A stretch of 64,000 nucleotides of DNA from a bacterium C-53 (lineage in GTDB: Bacteria; Bacillota; Clostridia; Lachnospirales; Lachnospiraceae). The notes below the pieces were generated by a model. It saw nothing but the letters and a program-made list of their open reading frames with translations. It was not told where the DNA came from and made no database searches. Shown here one piece after another: positions 45,685 to 54,532 of the stretch. The position numbers and the translations under genes were made by a program. Position 1 is the first letter of the stretch; each line of letters opens with the position of its first letter. The stretch covers positions 1-64,000 of the forward strand of contig RAZD01000007.1 of NCBI GenBank assembly GCA_003612525.1. The letters run 5' to 3'.

Positions 45685-46935
45685 ATGGGAAAATGTTTTA
45701 GCGATACAGTGGAGCAGGCGCTCCAATTTATTTATTATAATCTGCGTGACAGAAAGGGAGCAGAAGGTTTCAGGCTTTTAGAACAGGCTTCAGCAGCCGG
45801 AGACGGAGATGCCTCCTGCATTCTGGCCCGGTGCTACTGTGGAAGCCAGTATGTATGGAGCGGCCACGACTTTCCGGAAGACGACGACAAGGCAACGATG
45901 CTGATTCACAAATCGGTAGAACAGGGAAGTGGAATCGGCGTCATGGTTGCCCTTCGTACCGGCGAGCTGACACCTTCTCTGGAAAAAAAGATGCCTTTTG
46001 GCAGTCTTCTGGAAGCATTTAACAGCGTACTTGCAAAAGCAGAGGCAGGCGACGCTTTCTGTCAGTATACAGTGGCAAATTCTTATTTCTGGTGGGATTT
46101 TTTACGCATTCAGGGAAAAGGACGCGACTCCTTTTCAAACGAAAAAGAATTTAAGCAATATATGAAAGAAAATATTTCAAAGTGTGAAGATTGGTTCTGG
46201 AAAGCATTTCGGGGCGGCATGTACTTTGCGGCCAATAATCTGAATCAGTATTACAGAAAAGGAGATGAAGACATTATTGCACCGCACCCGGAACTTGCAA
46301 AAGATCTCTTTAAATCCGGTGCAGAAATGGGCTTCCCCACACATCAGTGGTTTTACGGCGAAGATCTGGAGGAGGAAAAACGCTACGAAGAGGCGCTTCA
46401 CTGGTATAAGTTGGCAGCGGAAGGCGGCCAGATGGAATGCTGGTACTGCGTCGGCTATGCCTACGAAGAAGGCCGGGGTGTGGAAAAAGATCCGGCGTAT
46501 GCAGTCCAGTGCTATGAAAAAGGATTATTGCAGAAAAAAGACACCGGAAAGAGAATCGGCTGCGCAAACCGGCTCGGCGCACTGTACTATGAAGGCACAG
46601 GCGTAGAGAAAGACTATGCCAAAGCCTTTCAGCTGTTGAACTACGGTTATGAGCATGACACAAAGTTCGGCGTGTGCTATCTTGGAAAATGTTATTTCAA
46701 CGGCCGGGGAACTCAACAGGATTATGTAAAAGCCAGAGAATTTCTGGAACAGGTCAGCTGGAATAACAAAGAAGCCTTTTACATGCTCGGTGTGATCTAC
46801 TGTCAGGGCCTGGGTGTGCCGGAAAATATCAAAAAAGGCGTGGGTTATCTGCAAAAAGCCGGCGATAACAAGGACGCCAGAGAAGAAATGCTCAAATACA
46901 AAAAGACCCTGTTTGGAAAATGGGTGCGCAGATAA
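45685..46935 (+). CDS. Sel1-like repeat protein
   Basis: A 416-residue protein built largely of Sel1/TPR-like repeats. Clear units include EEALHWYKLAAEGGQMECWY, VGYAYEEGRGVEKDPAYAVQ, LGALYYEGTGVEKDYAKAFQ, LGKCYFNGRGTQQDYVKARE and LGVIYCQGLGVPENIKKGVG. No signal peptide or TM helix is present. The start is ATG 45685 with AGGAG 10 nt upstream; the frame extends back into the preceding gene to 45589 without support. Sel1 repeats mediate protein-protein contacts. It is co-transcribed with the unknown membrane protein and ends at a strong terminator. Confidence 0.85.
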   Translation: MGKCFSDTVEQALQFIYYNLRDRKGAEGFRLLEQASAAGDGDASCILARCYCGSQYVWSGHDFPEDDDKATMLIHKSVEQGSGIGVMVALRTGELTPSLEKKMPFGSLLEAFNSVLAKAEAGDAFCQYTVANSYFWWDFLRIQGKGRDSFSNEKEFKQYMKENISKCEDWFWKAFRGGMYFAANNLNQYYRKGDEDIIAPHPELAKDLFKSGAEMGFPTHQWFYGEDLEEEKRYEEALHWYKLAAEGGQMECWYCVGYAYEEGRGVEKDPAYAVQCYEKGLLQKKDTGKRIGCANRLGALYYEGTGVEKDYAKAFQLLNYGYEHDTKFGVCYLGKCYFNGRGTQQDYVKAREFLEQVSWNNKEAFYMLGVIYCQGLGVPENIKKGVGYLQKAGDNKDAREEMLKYKKTLFGKWVRR

Positions 46936-46974
46936 GCTGCAAACAGCCTTCATAAGAACACTATAACTGTCATG

Positions 46975-47009
46975 AAAAGCCATAAAAGCGGTTTTGTTTT
47001 ATGGCTTTT
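46975..47009. terminator. Bidirectional terminator
   Basis: AAAAGCCATAAAA (46975-46987) and TTTTATGGCTTTT (46997-47009) form a perfect 13-bp stem with T-runs in both directions, between the convergent Sel1 and ParB-like genes. Confidence 0.9.
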
Positions 47010-47022
47010 CTATTTTTCAACC

Positions 47023-47556
47023 CTATCCCTCAAACTCATCCTCCACCACTTTCCAGGCCTTTCCAAATTCCACATCCCGAAACAGAGCCGCAAGTCCCGT
47101 AATCTGCTTTAGACGCAGAATCTCGTCTCTGTCCATCCCCAGGTGCTTTGAAATCCACACATCAGAGCGTCCCAGCTCATGAAGCTCTCTGATAATATTT
47201 CCCATTAAGTCCACATCGTGTGAACCTCTGGCACGATTGTGACGAATCGTGCTCGCCATACGACAGTCAATCGTTTTGTCAATCACAGATACCGGAAGCA
47301 CGCCCCCCTCTCTTTCATAAATATCGGAATAGTCAAGCATTACGCGATACCGGTGGAACCCATCCACAATAACATATACATCCCGTATCTCATCATAGTA
47401 GCAGACAATCGGCATTGTATAACCATCTTCTTTTATGCTGTCATATAGGAGTTTTAACTCAGGCGGCGCCACCGTATTTGGATTGTATGTATTAGGCTCT
47501 ATCTTTTCTACCGGAACTGAAATTATACTATAAACAGGGCTTCGAAACTTTTTCAT
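47023..47556 (-). CDS. ParB/Srx-fold protein, IbrB-like
   Basis: A 177-residue protein with an N-terminal ParB/sulfiredoxin fold (about 10-95), including VPVEKIEPNTYNPNT and VDGFHRYRV, which replaces the usual GxHR. A C-terminal helical part (about 115-175) contains the HTH-like GRSDVWISKHLGMDRDEILR. It overlaps the upstream PAPS-reductase-like gene by 4 bp. The same pair occurs in E. coli as ibrB and ibrA, regulators of Eib immunoglobulin-binding proteins, whose biochemistry is unresolved. ParB-fold proteins of this type can bind or hydrolyse NTPs. Not a chromosome-partition ParB. Confidence 0.82.
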   Translation of the reverse strand: MKKFRSPVYSIISVPVEKIEPNTYNPNTVAPPELKLLYDSIKEDGYTMPIVCYYDEIRDVYVIVDGFHRYRVMLDYSDIYEREGGVLPVSVIDKTIDCRMASTIRHNRARGSHDVDLMGNIIRELHELGRSDVWISKHLGMDRDEILRLKQITGLAALFRDVEFGKAWKVVEDEFEG

Positions 47557-48881
47557 CCTTCCTCAACCACCTTCCTGTACTTTTCCTTTAAAATGCTTAC
47601 ATTCCTCTGCTGCTCTTTTGTCAGGCCAAAACCCATAAAGCGACAGATATAATCATTTTTTAAAATACAAAAGCACATTCGCTTCCAGCTTGGAATATCC
47701 TTTGTGGACTTAATATCATCCGTGTGGTCAGGAATTCTTCCAAGAAAAATAATTCTGGAGCTTTTCATTGTTGTGTAGTTGGATATCCCATTACGTCGAA
47801 TGGTATATCCGTGTTCTTCCAGTTCGCGGATGGTTTCTTCTTCCAATCCGCCTCCAACATTCTGCCAGAATTTAATTGAGGTTTTAAATTTTTTAATATA
47901 ACCGTTTCGAAGTCGTGCCGGTAGTGTGGCAAGCAGAAAATATGTATACGACTCCCATGTATGTCCTTCCGGCAATGTGACATTCTTATATCCCATTGCC
48001 TTTGTCTTCCCATATATGGCGCCAAAATTAGCGCCTCTGACTCTTCCGATCAGCTTTACCCACATCTGCGGGTCGATCACCCTGTACAGATTCAGGCTGT
48101 CCTTCGCATAATCATTAAAAGGCGAAGCGACTCGCATCTGACTCGGTTTAAGACCCGCCATATAATACAGATCATATAACTTGTTATAGTCATACCCAAA
48201 CAGGCTGATCGCATGCCAGACATCACTTGATGACCAGTCATAAATCGGTGATGCACACCAGACATTTTTATATTGCTGGCTAATCCAGCACGTATGTTTA
48301 TAGCCATACTTTCTTTTCAAAATCCCCGTGTAACGCTGAAGTGATTCAGCTGCTCTCACGCCCAGAAGACAAACCGTATTTTTATTTCCATGTGAGATTC
48401 GATACCATCTGTTGAATTGTCTTGCCAGATGTTCCTGATGCATCCGGTAACGGTAAGTCGTCATAGGATTATTATCAAGATTAATCACATATGGATGCTG
48501 CGGCATGGGACGTACCCAGCTTTCCTCCCTCGTATCATCCCACGGATACCAGTACATTTCATAACTGCTTAAAGCAGTTCGCGTTGCCATCGGAAGGCAG
48601 ACCCAGTACGGTTCAATGCCCTTCTCATTCACAAGACGGTCAAATGTTCTTTCGACGTATTGTGTTGTTACCGTATACTGCGCCTCAAAATCCTGATGAA
48701 AAACACCTACCGTTCTTTCCGGATAATGTTTTTTCTGAAAATCCATTACAAGATTCAGAAGCAGGCCGCTGTCCTTTCCTCCCGAAAAAGACACAAGGAT
48801 ATTGTCAAATTCTTCAAACAAAAAATAGAGGCGCTTTTGAAGTGCCTCATACACATTCTCGGATAAATATTTCCGTTTCAT
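47553..48881 (-). CDS. PAPS-reductase-like PP-loop protein, IbrA-like (DUF3440)
   Basis: A 442-residue protein with an adenine nucleotide alpha-hydrolase/PAPS-reductase domain: PP-loop SFSGGKDSG at 31-39, and later LLGVRAAESLQRY and PIYDWSSSDVWHAI. The C-terminal part matches DUF3440. There is no cysD/cysN or sulfate-assimilation gene nearby, so classical PAPS reduction is unlikely. Relatives include DndC-type DNA-sulfur enzymes and E. coli IbrA. The start ATG 48881 has AGGTGAC upstream. Its translationally coupled partner is the ParB-like gene. The pair could modify a nucleic acid or act as a regulator. Confidence 0.85.
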   Translation of the reverse strand: MKRKYLSENVYEALQKRLYFLFEEFDNILVSFSGGKDSGLLLNLVMDFQKKHYPERTVGVFHQDFEAQYTVTTQYVERTFDRLVNEKGIEPYWVCLPMATRTALSSYEMYWYPWDDTREESWVRPMPQHPYVINLDNNPMTTYRYRMHQEHLARQFNRWYRISHGNKNTVCLLGVRAAESLQRYTGILKRKYGYKHTCWISQQYKNVWCASPIYDWSSSDVWHAISLFGYDYNKLYDLYYMAGLKPSQMRVASPFNDYAKDSLNLYRVIDPQMWVKLIGRVRGANFGAIYGKTKAMGYKNVTLPEGHTWESYTYFLLATLPARLRNGYIKKFKTSIKFWQNVGGGLEEETIRELEEHGYTIRRNGISNYTTMKSSRIIFLGRIPDHTDDIKSTKDIPSWKRMCFCILKNDYICRFMGFGLTKEQQRNVSILKEKYRKVVEEG

Positions 48882-49034
48882 CTTTTGTCACCTGTTAATT
48901 TTATCTTTTGTAAGTAAACTGTAATTATAAAATAGCGGCTCCTGTAATTTTCGTATACTTTATGATGGCCGCCTCTTTTTCTTTTCTCCTTTCTGAAAGA
49001 AACGATAAAATTATATATGATTTATAAGATTTTG

Positions 49035-51005
49035 TCAAATTCTTCTCATTTTCAGTCTTTTCTGTTTCTTTTTGTAATTTTTCCAAATTTTTCTTAATAT
49101 CATAATAATTACCACTACAATCGCAATTGCAGCTATTACAATGCACACGATCAGCACTGCAAACCGATTGGGCGATTTGACAAGATCAAATACATTCCTG
49201 CTGTTATCTACAACTTTTCGTCCATCCTCTGCCGCATACTGTTCTGGTATATTGGCAATGCCATTTCCATCTGTATCTGCAAAAGATATCATATATCTGG
49301 CTATGGCATCCCACGCTTTTAATTCTTTCCCATCCTCCATTATAATTGCATCTTCATAATTTTCTACAGGCGTGCCGTCTGCTGTTTTGGGCACGACAGA
49401 CAGGATTCCAAACGATTTCTCTGTTACGGCTCCCAGCATCTGACCACTGTACAGATCGGACACAACGCGGTATAACTTCTTATCTTCAATCTCAACACGT
49501 TCTCCCTGCCCGTTTACAAGATAACAGTCCGTCACTTTATTTAAAATCATGCGGTTTGGATTATATGTAAAATACAGCCCATTCATATAGAGTCTCGCAG
49601 TCGTCATATAATCCGACACGGACGCATCTATTTCAGCGGCCACCTTTAACTCTTTGCCCGTCAGATACACACTGATCAGAGGATAACCCGGTATTCCGTC
49701 CTTTCCTATGCCGAGAGAAAAAGAATTGAACACATCCTCTATCCGGATCGGGCCTTTTGTGTAAGTGTCTCTGACCGTACCGCTGGGTACAACCGTCACA
49801 TCCACCTCATCCGCCTCAGGACCCTCAGAAGACTCAACCGCATATTTATAGGCATCTGCCATAATACTGCCCAGATTCTGTTCTTCATGACTCTCACTCA
49901 TATCCTCAAGAGAAGTAAACTTTATATCATTTTCCGCAATGACCTGATTTCTTGTGTATCCAAACTGCGACAGATACAGCTGATCTACATTCCTCATGAA
50001 TCCTTCTATCTTTCTGTCCGTATCTGCATCCGCCTCAATACGGTCGTCAATTGGCAGCAGCTCATAATCATCCATTTGCCAACGGCCATTCTCACCGCGG
50101 CTCATGGACAATGAACCCAGATTCTTTCCATATTCGCCACAGGATACAATATACGTACTGCCGTGACGTATCGGACTCTGCAATTCTGTATGTGTGTGTC
50201 CGCTTACTATCAAATCAATTTCCGGTACTTCCTTTGCAAGAATTTCATCTTCAGAGTCTTTTGCATTTTCAAATGTTCCACTGTGAGACACACAGACAAT
50301 CATATCTGCATTTTCCTTCTCTTTTATCTCTTCCACTGTCCGTTTCACCGCTGACGGCGCATCTTTAAACTCCAGCGCGCACGTCGGAGCGCATGCCAGA
50401 GAATCCTTTCCAAACACACCAATCACTGCAATTTGTATATCACCCTTTTCAATTACGGTATAATCTTTTACGCCATATGCATCAAAAGCATCTTTTACCA
50501 TCTTCTGCTCTTCTGTCAGTCCCTTTTTCTCCATAGACTCCCAGTCTACATTGCAAAGGACGATTGATGGCACCGGGTCTGCCCCCAGCGCAGCTGTTTT
50601 CAACATATTTGAAAGACCCGAAGAACGATAATCAAACTCATGATTTCCAAGTGTCGTTACATCACATCCTATCTCACCCAGCATTCGAAGCTCGGCCGCC
50701 TGACTCTCATAAATTGTCTGCACAAGCGTACCCATCGAAAAATCCCCGCCGTCAAATACAAATGTATCCGGGTTCTCTTCCTTCTGCATATCGATAAGCG
50801 TCTTAATCCGTGAAAAACCCCCGGCCATAACATCCTTATCATTTCTGATAGTTGAAAAACTATTCAGATGAGAATGCGTATCATGCACAAACATGATATC
50901 TACCTGTTCTTTCAAACCATTCGCCCGCACATTTACCGTCCCCGATACCGACAGCATAAGCAATAAAATCAGAAACCATATTGTAAACTTTCTGTATTTA
51001 GGCAT
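49035..51005 (-). CDS. Membrane-anchored 5'-nucleotidase/UshA-family phosphoesterase
   Basis: A 656-residue surface enzyme: signal peptide (1-29, ending VRANG), a calcineurin-like metallophosphatase domain (about 34-330; HDTHSH with D42 and H44, FDGGDFS, LGNHEFD, VSHSG, SGHTHTEL) and a 5'-nucleotidase C-terminal domain (about 365-590). A final TM helix (about 613-638) with a basic tail replaces an LPXTG signal. It releases nucleosides or phosphate from nucleotides or 2',3'-cyclic nucleotides at the cell surface. The start overlaps the tadA stop by 8 bp. Confidence 0.9.
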   Translation of the reverse strand: MPKYRKFTIWFLILLLMLSVSGTVNVRANGLKEQVDIMFVHDTHSHLNSFSTIRNDKDVMAGGFSRIKTLIDMQKEENPDTFVFDGGDFSMGTLVQTIYESQAAELRMLGEIGCDVTTLGNHEFDYRSSGLSNMLKTAALGADPVPSIVLCNVDWESMEKKGLTEEQKMVKDAFDAYGVKDYTVIEKGDIQIAVIGVFGKDSLACAPTCALEFKDAPSAVKRTVEEIKEKENADMIVCVSHSGTFENAKDSEDEILAKEVPEIDLIVSGHTHTELQSPIRHGSTYIVSCGEYGKNLGSLSMSRGENGRWQMDDYELLPIDDRIEADADTDRKIEGFMRNVDQLYLSQFGYTRNQVIAENDIKFTSLEDMSESHEEQNLGSIMADAYKYAVESSEGPEADEVDVTVVPSGTVRDTYTKGPIRIEDVFNSFSLGIGKDGIPGYPLISVYLTGKELKVAAEIDASVSDYMTTARLYMNGLYFTYNPNRMILNKVTDCYLVNGQGERVEIEDKKLYRVVSDLYSGQMLGAVTEKSFGILSVVPKTADGTPVENYEDAIIMEDGKELKAWDAIARYMISFADTDGNGIANIPEQYAAEDGRKVVDNSRNVFDLVKSPNRFAVLIVCIVIAAIAIVVVIIMILRKIWKNYKKKQKRLKMRRI

Positions 51006-51486
51006 GTAATGATTCCTCCTTTTCTCTACGGTTCTTCGCCCTTAATTCCTTAAAAAATCGAGTCAGGATATCGCCGCATTCCTCACTCATAACATTCCGT
51101 AATACCTCCACCTGATGATTAAACTGCGGCATCTCCAATATATTCAAAACCGAACCGGCACACCCCGCCTTCGGGTTCATGGCTCCGATTACTACCCTGT
51201 CAATCCGTGCCTGCACACAGGCGCCCGCACACATCTGGCATGGCTCAAGCGTCACATACAAAGTACATCCTTCCAGGCGCCAGTCACCGATCTTCTTACT
51301 CGCCTTTTTAATCGCTGTAATCTCAGCATGACACAGTGTATTCTTATCCGTATTTCTTCGGTTATATCCTCTGCCGATTATCTTATCCTCATATACTATA
51401 ACACAGCCAATTGGAACTTCTCCCAGAGCATATGCCTTCTCTGCCTGCTTCAAAGCAGCCTTCATATACTTTACATCTTTGTCCAT
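50998..51486 (-). CDS. tadA: tRNA-specific adenosine deaminase TadA
   Basis: A 162-residue zinc deaminase that converts A34 of tRNA-Arg to inosine. Motifs are HAE (H53, E55) and PCQMC (C83, C86). Length and the VIGAMNPKAGCAGS segment fit bacterial TadA. RBS GGAGGCC stands just before ATG 51486. It is divergent from the radical-SAM activase gene (79 bp) and overlaps the nucleotidase gene by 8 bp. Confidence 0.95.
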   Translation of the reverse strand: MDKDVKYMKAALKQAEKAYALGEVPIGCVIVYEDKIIGRGYNRRNTDKNTLCHAEITAIKKASKKIGDWRLEGCTLYVTLEPCQMCAGACVQARIDRVVIGAMNPKAGCAGSVLNILEMPQFNHQVEVLRNVMSEECGDILTRFFKELRAKNRREKEESLHA

Positions 51487-51565
51487 AACGGCCTCCGTCT
51501 ATTGCCATACGAAAGATACGGCTTTATAATACTTAATAATAAGCGCAACAAGGAAGGATTGCAAT

Positions 51566-52261
51566 ATGATAATTTGTGGACTGAATAAAACTACTTTACT
51601 CGATTATCCCGGAAGGCTGTCTGCTGTCCTGTTTCTTGGAAACTGCAACTTTCGCTGTGCCTTCTGTCAGAATAAATCTCTCGTTCTGGAGCCCGAATCC
51701 CAGCCCTCTATTCCGGAAGACGAAGTGTTGTATTTTCTGAAAAAACGCAGTAACCTTTTGCAAGGAGTCTGCATTACCGGCGGAGAACCGACGCTTTCCC
51801 CCGATCTCCCGGATTTCATTGCAAAAATTAAAGCCATTGGCCTCCCCGTCAAACTGGATACCAATGGCTATCTTCCGGATGTAATCCAAAATCTACTATC
51901 CGACAAATTAATTGATATGATTGCAATGGATATTAAAAATTCCCCATCGGGTTACGCTTCCATCACCGGTTTAAAACATGTCGATCTAAACCGTATTGAC
52001 AAATCAGTTTCCATTATTATGCAGAAAAAAATTCCATACGAATTCCGTACAACTGTTGTAAACGAGTACTTTAGCGAGCAGACATTCGAAGCAGTCGGGT
52101 CCTGGCTAAAGGGCGCCGACTGCTGTTTCCTGCAAGCCTTTCAAAATTCTGACACCGTTATAACTCCCGGTCTTACAAGCCCTTCCAAAGAGGATTTGGA
52201 AAGCTTCCGGAACATTCTGCTTAAATATATACCGTCCGTATTTATACGGGGCGTGGACTGA
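51566..52261 (+). CDS. nrdG: Anaerobic RNR activating protein (radical SAM)
   Basis: A 231-residue radical-SAM activase of the NrdG type (single-domain, TIGR02495-like). The 4Fe-4S motif CNFRCAFC uses C27, C31 and C34; GGEPTL and a later DIKN are also typical. It generates the glycyl radical on anaerobic ribonucleotide reductase. The reductase gene (nrdD) is not in the window. Start ATG 51566 has AAGGAAGG upstream. Its last 20 bp overlap the convergent gene at 52242. It could instead activate another glycyl-radical enzyme, but the GLNKTTLLDYPG start favours the NrdG group. Confidence 0.85.
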   Translation: MIICGLNKTTLLDYPGRLSAVLFLGNCNFRCAFCQNKSLVLEPESQPSIPEDEVLYFLKKRSNLLQGVCITGGEPTLSPDLPDFIAKIKAIGLPVKLDTNGYLPDVIQNLLSDKLIDMIAMDIKNSPSGYASITGLKHVDLNRIDKSVSIIMQKKIPYEFRTTVVNEYFSEQTFEAVGSWLKGADCCFLQAFQNSDTVITPGLTSPSKEDLESFRNILLKYIPSVFIRGVD

Positions 52262-53252
52262 TATTCCATAAGTCACCGTTGACTCTGACTTCTTTTAAAT
52301 AATAGCCGAATGTCCCAAGCACCACTTTTCCTTTTTTGGCGCTTTTAAATTCCGGAAATCCAAACATAGACGCCATCATCTGTTCCCGGTCATGGTAAAC
52401 GCCCGGAACCCCCAGTATCCACCGGTCTCCATCCTTTTGTCCAATAATAAGATATTGATAATTGTAATATCCATGCAGCAGAAAGCTGTTATGCTGCATA
52501 ATTTCATATTCTGCTGCAAGATTCATAAGATTATCCGGTGATATTTTATAAAATACATATCCTGTTACATCCTCAAACGGAGTAATGACGGAAACATCTT
52601 TTGAATCTTTTTTCCTGTTTTCCGAAGCATCCTGTATATTTTCTGACTGGCTTTCCGTATCCGGCGTCTGAGCCGATGAGTCAGCTGTTTCTATTTCAGG
52701 GTATTCCGGCTGAGGTTCTTCCTCTGTCTGTCCGTCAGGCTCTGACTGGTCGGATTGATTCATATAAATAATATCCTCCGTCGGAACAGATTCATCCTGC
52801 GGCATAAATTCCACCGCTTCTTCCGAATGCATCACGACTCCATCCGGACTGTATTTCCGATCTCTGATCCACACTTCGTGAAAAGCCGGCCCCGTACCGT
52901 CAAGAAGGCTAAGCGCAAGACGGTTCTCCGACAATTGAAATGCAAAACCTTCTATATCCTCAATTTTACTTCCATTATCATCAATCCGGCTTTCCTCTTT
53001 CTGAAAACTGCATTCCCCGCACTGCCTTTCAAGCGAAAAATCTCCCACAAAATATCCTGTTGCAGCATCTTTCTTCTTTACTAAACTATAGATTTCACAT
53101 ATCTCTTTTCCATTTGTATACACACCATTCATGCGTACTTCTATCCGGCATTTCCCTCCCTGGACATCTGTTTTTACAAATCCGATATTTCTGCCCTTCC
53201 GCATATTTTCATACAAATGTATATAGGATACTCTTCTCTTAAATCCTGCCAT
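52242..53252 (-). CDS. Unknown Lachnospiraceae-type protein (possible DUF6128)
   Basis: This 336-residue protein is not firmly recognised. Residues 1-155 are beta-rich with a hydrophilic start (GFKRRVSYIHLYENMRKG). A low-complexity acidic linker (about 160-225) rich in E/S/Q follows, then a C-terminal domain (about 228-336) with MQHNSFLLHGYYNYQYLIIG and GVPGVYHDREQMMASMFGFP. The layout recalls DUF6128 proteins of Lachnospiraceae. No signal peptide or TM is seen. The gene lies downstream of the CdaR-like regulator and ends in a 20-bp overlap with the nrdG end. Confidence 0.6.
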   Translation of the reverse strand: MAGFKRRVSYIHLYENMRKGRNIGFVKTDVQGGKCRIEVRMNGVYTNGKEICEIYSLVKKKDAATGYFVGDFSLERQCGECSFQKEESRIDDNGSKIEDIEGFAFQLSENRLALSLLDGTGPAFHEVWIRDRKYSPDGVVMHSEEAVEFMPQDESVPTEDIIYMNQSDQSEPDGQTEEEPQPEYPEIETADSSAQTPDTESQSENIQDASENRKKDSKDVSVITPFEDVTGYVFYKISPDNLMNLAAEYEIMQHNSFLLHGYYNYQYLIIGQKDGDRWILGVPGVYHDREQMMASMFGFPEFKSAKKGKVVLGTFGYYLKEVRVNGDLWNISPRPV

Positions 53253-53356
53253 ATCTGCATCTGCGCCTCCCGCTTATCATCCCTGTTACATGAAATTTCA
53301 TAATACAGATTATATTCCAAAGCGCTTTCATCTATGACAGACAGAATTTCATGGCC

Positions 53357-54445
53357 TTAATATTCCGAAGATTCCACATACTTCATATAATTCACTACCA
53401 TAAGTGCAATCTTAAAAGTCAGTGCATCGTCAAATACCCTCAGATCAAGCCCTGTGGCCTTCTGAATTTTCTCTATTCGATAAACTAAAGTATTCCTGTG
53501 AACATACAGCTGGCGTGATGTCTCGGAAACATTTAAGTTATTTTCAAAAAACTTATTAATCGTTGTCAGTGTTTCTTCGTCCATATCATCCGGAATATTA
53601 TCTCCGAAGATTTCTCTCATAAAAATTTTGCAGAGATTGATCGGAAGCTGATAGATCAGTCGTCCAATGCCTAATGAGTTGTACGCTATAATATCTTTTT
53701 CACCATAGAAAATTTTTCCCACGTCAAGTGCCATCTTAGCCTCTTTATAAGACTTGGAAACTTCTTTTATTTCTTTTACAATTGTTCCATAGGATACCCG
53801 AACTTTGATCATCGCCTCTGCATTCAGCGTATCAACCAGTGTCTTTCCAACGTGTTCGAGATATTCATAGTCCTCTTCATCATCAAGACTCTTGATCAAA
53901 ATCATATTTTTCTCGTCAACCGCCGTCACGTAGTCTCCCTGCTGTGCGGAAAAAAGCGACTTCAGGGTTTCCATTGCACTTGTATCTTTTTCATTTTTTG
54001 TCTCAATAATGAAAACCACTCTGCGCTGTTCCACTGTAATATGAAGCTTTTTTGCCCGGTTATAGATATCAACAAGAAGAAGATTATCAAGAATCAGATT
54101 CTGGAAAAAATTATTTCGATCAAACTTCTCCTTATATGCCGTAATCAGATTCTGAATCTGACTGACCGCAACACGTCCGATCATATACGCATCATCGCTC
54201 AGCCCTCTCGAAATACATACATAAGCAACAATCCCGTCGTCCATAACTTTAAACAGGTGGTTCTGCTGAATTACCTGACTATCCGCAGGGGAATCGATAA
54301 ATGAACGTATGCTTAAAGGGTTCAAAGCCGTCATTTCAAAAGTGGAAGCGATCTGCGTACCGTCCAGATCAACCACACATAAATCTACTTTTGTAATAGA
54401 GCTTAATTCATCAATACTTGTCTGAATTACCTGATTTGCTATCAT
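53357..54445 (-). CDS. CdaR/PucR-family transcriptional regulator
   Basis: A 362-residue regulator with an N-terminal sugar-diacid-recognition-like domain (about 1-125; ANQVIQTSIDELSSITKVDL), a middle GGDEF-like/PucR linker (about 140-250) and a C-terminal PucR HTH_30 (about 290-355) with NVSETSRQLYVHRNTLVYRI. It lies just downstream of ugpC, a frequent neighbour in Lachnospiraceae, and may respond to carbon status. The target genes are unknown. Confidence 0.88.
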   Translation of the reverse strand: MIANQVIQTSIDELSSITKVDLCVVDLDGTQIASTFEMTALNPLSIRSFIDSPADSQVIQQNHLFKVMDDGIVAYVCISRGLSDDAYMIGRVAVSQIQNLITAYKEKFDRNNFFQNLILDNLLLVDIYNRAKKLHITVEQRRVVFIIETKNEKDTSAMETLKSLFSAQQGDYVTAVDEKNMILIKSLDDEEDYEYLEHVGKTLVDTLNAEAMIKVRVSYGTIVKEIKEVSKSYKEAKMALDVGKIFYGEKDIIAYNSLGIGRLIYQLPINLCKIFMREIFGDNIPDDMDEETLTTINKFFENNLNVSETSRQLYVHRNTLVYRIEKIQKATGLDLRVFDDALTFKIALMVVNYMKYVESSEY

Positions 54446-54490
54446 ACGAATAACCGCCTTTCCAAAGTTGTCAAATCATTCCATAAGATA

Positions 54491-54520
54491 AAAGCTGCCG
54501 CACTCATATGCGGCAGCTTT
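54491..54520 (-). terminator. Terminator of ugpC
   Basis: AAAGCTGCCGCA (54491-54502) and TGCGGCAGCTTT (54509-54520) form a perfect 12-bp stem with a 6-nt loop, 13 bp past the ugpC stop. Confidence 0.8.
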
Positions 54521-54532
54521 ATTAAAATTTTA

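Noticed and set aside
47023-47556. Chromosome-partition ParB
   Set aside because: Too short, no partner ParA, non-standard GFHR motif, and overlapping a PAPS-reductase-like gene.
48925-49146. 73-residue Cys/Lys-rich minus-strand frame
   Set aside because: Mostly overlaps the end of the 5'-nucleotidase gene in another frame, with no ribosome site.
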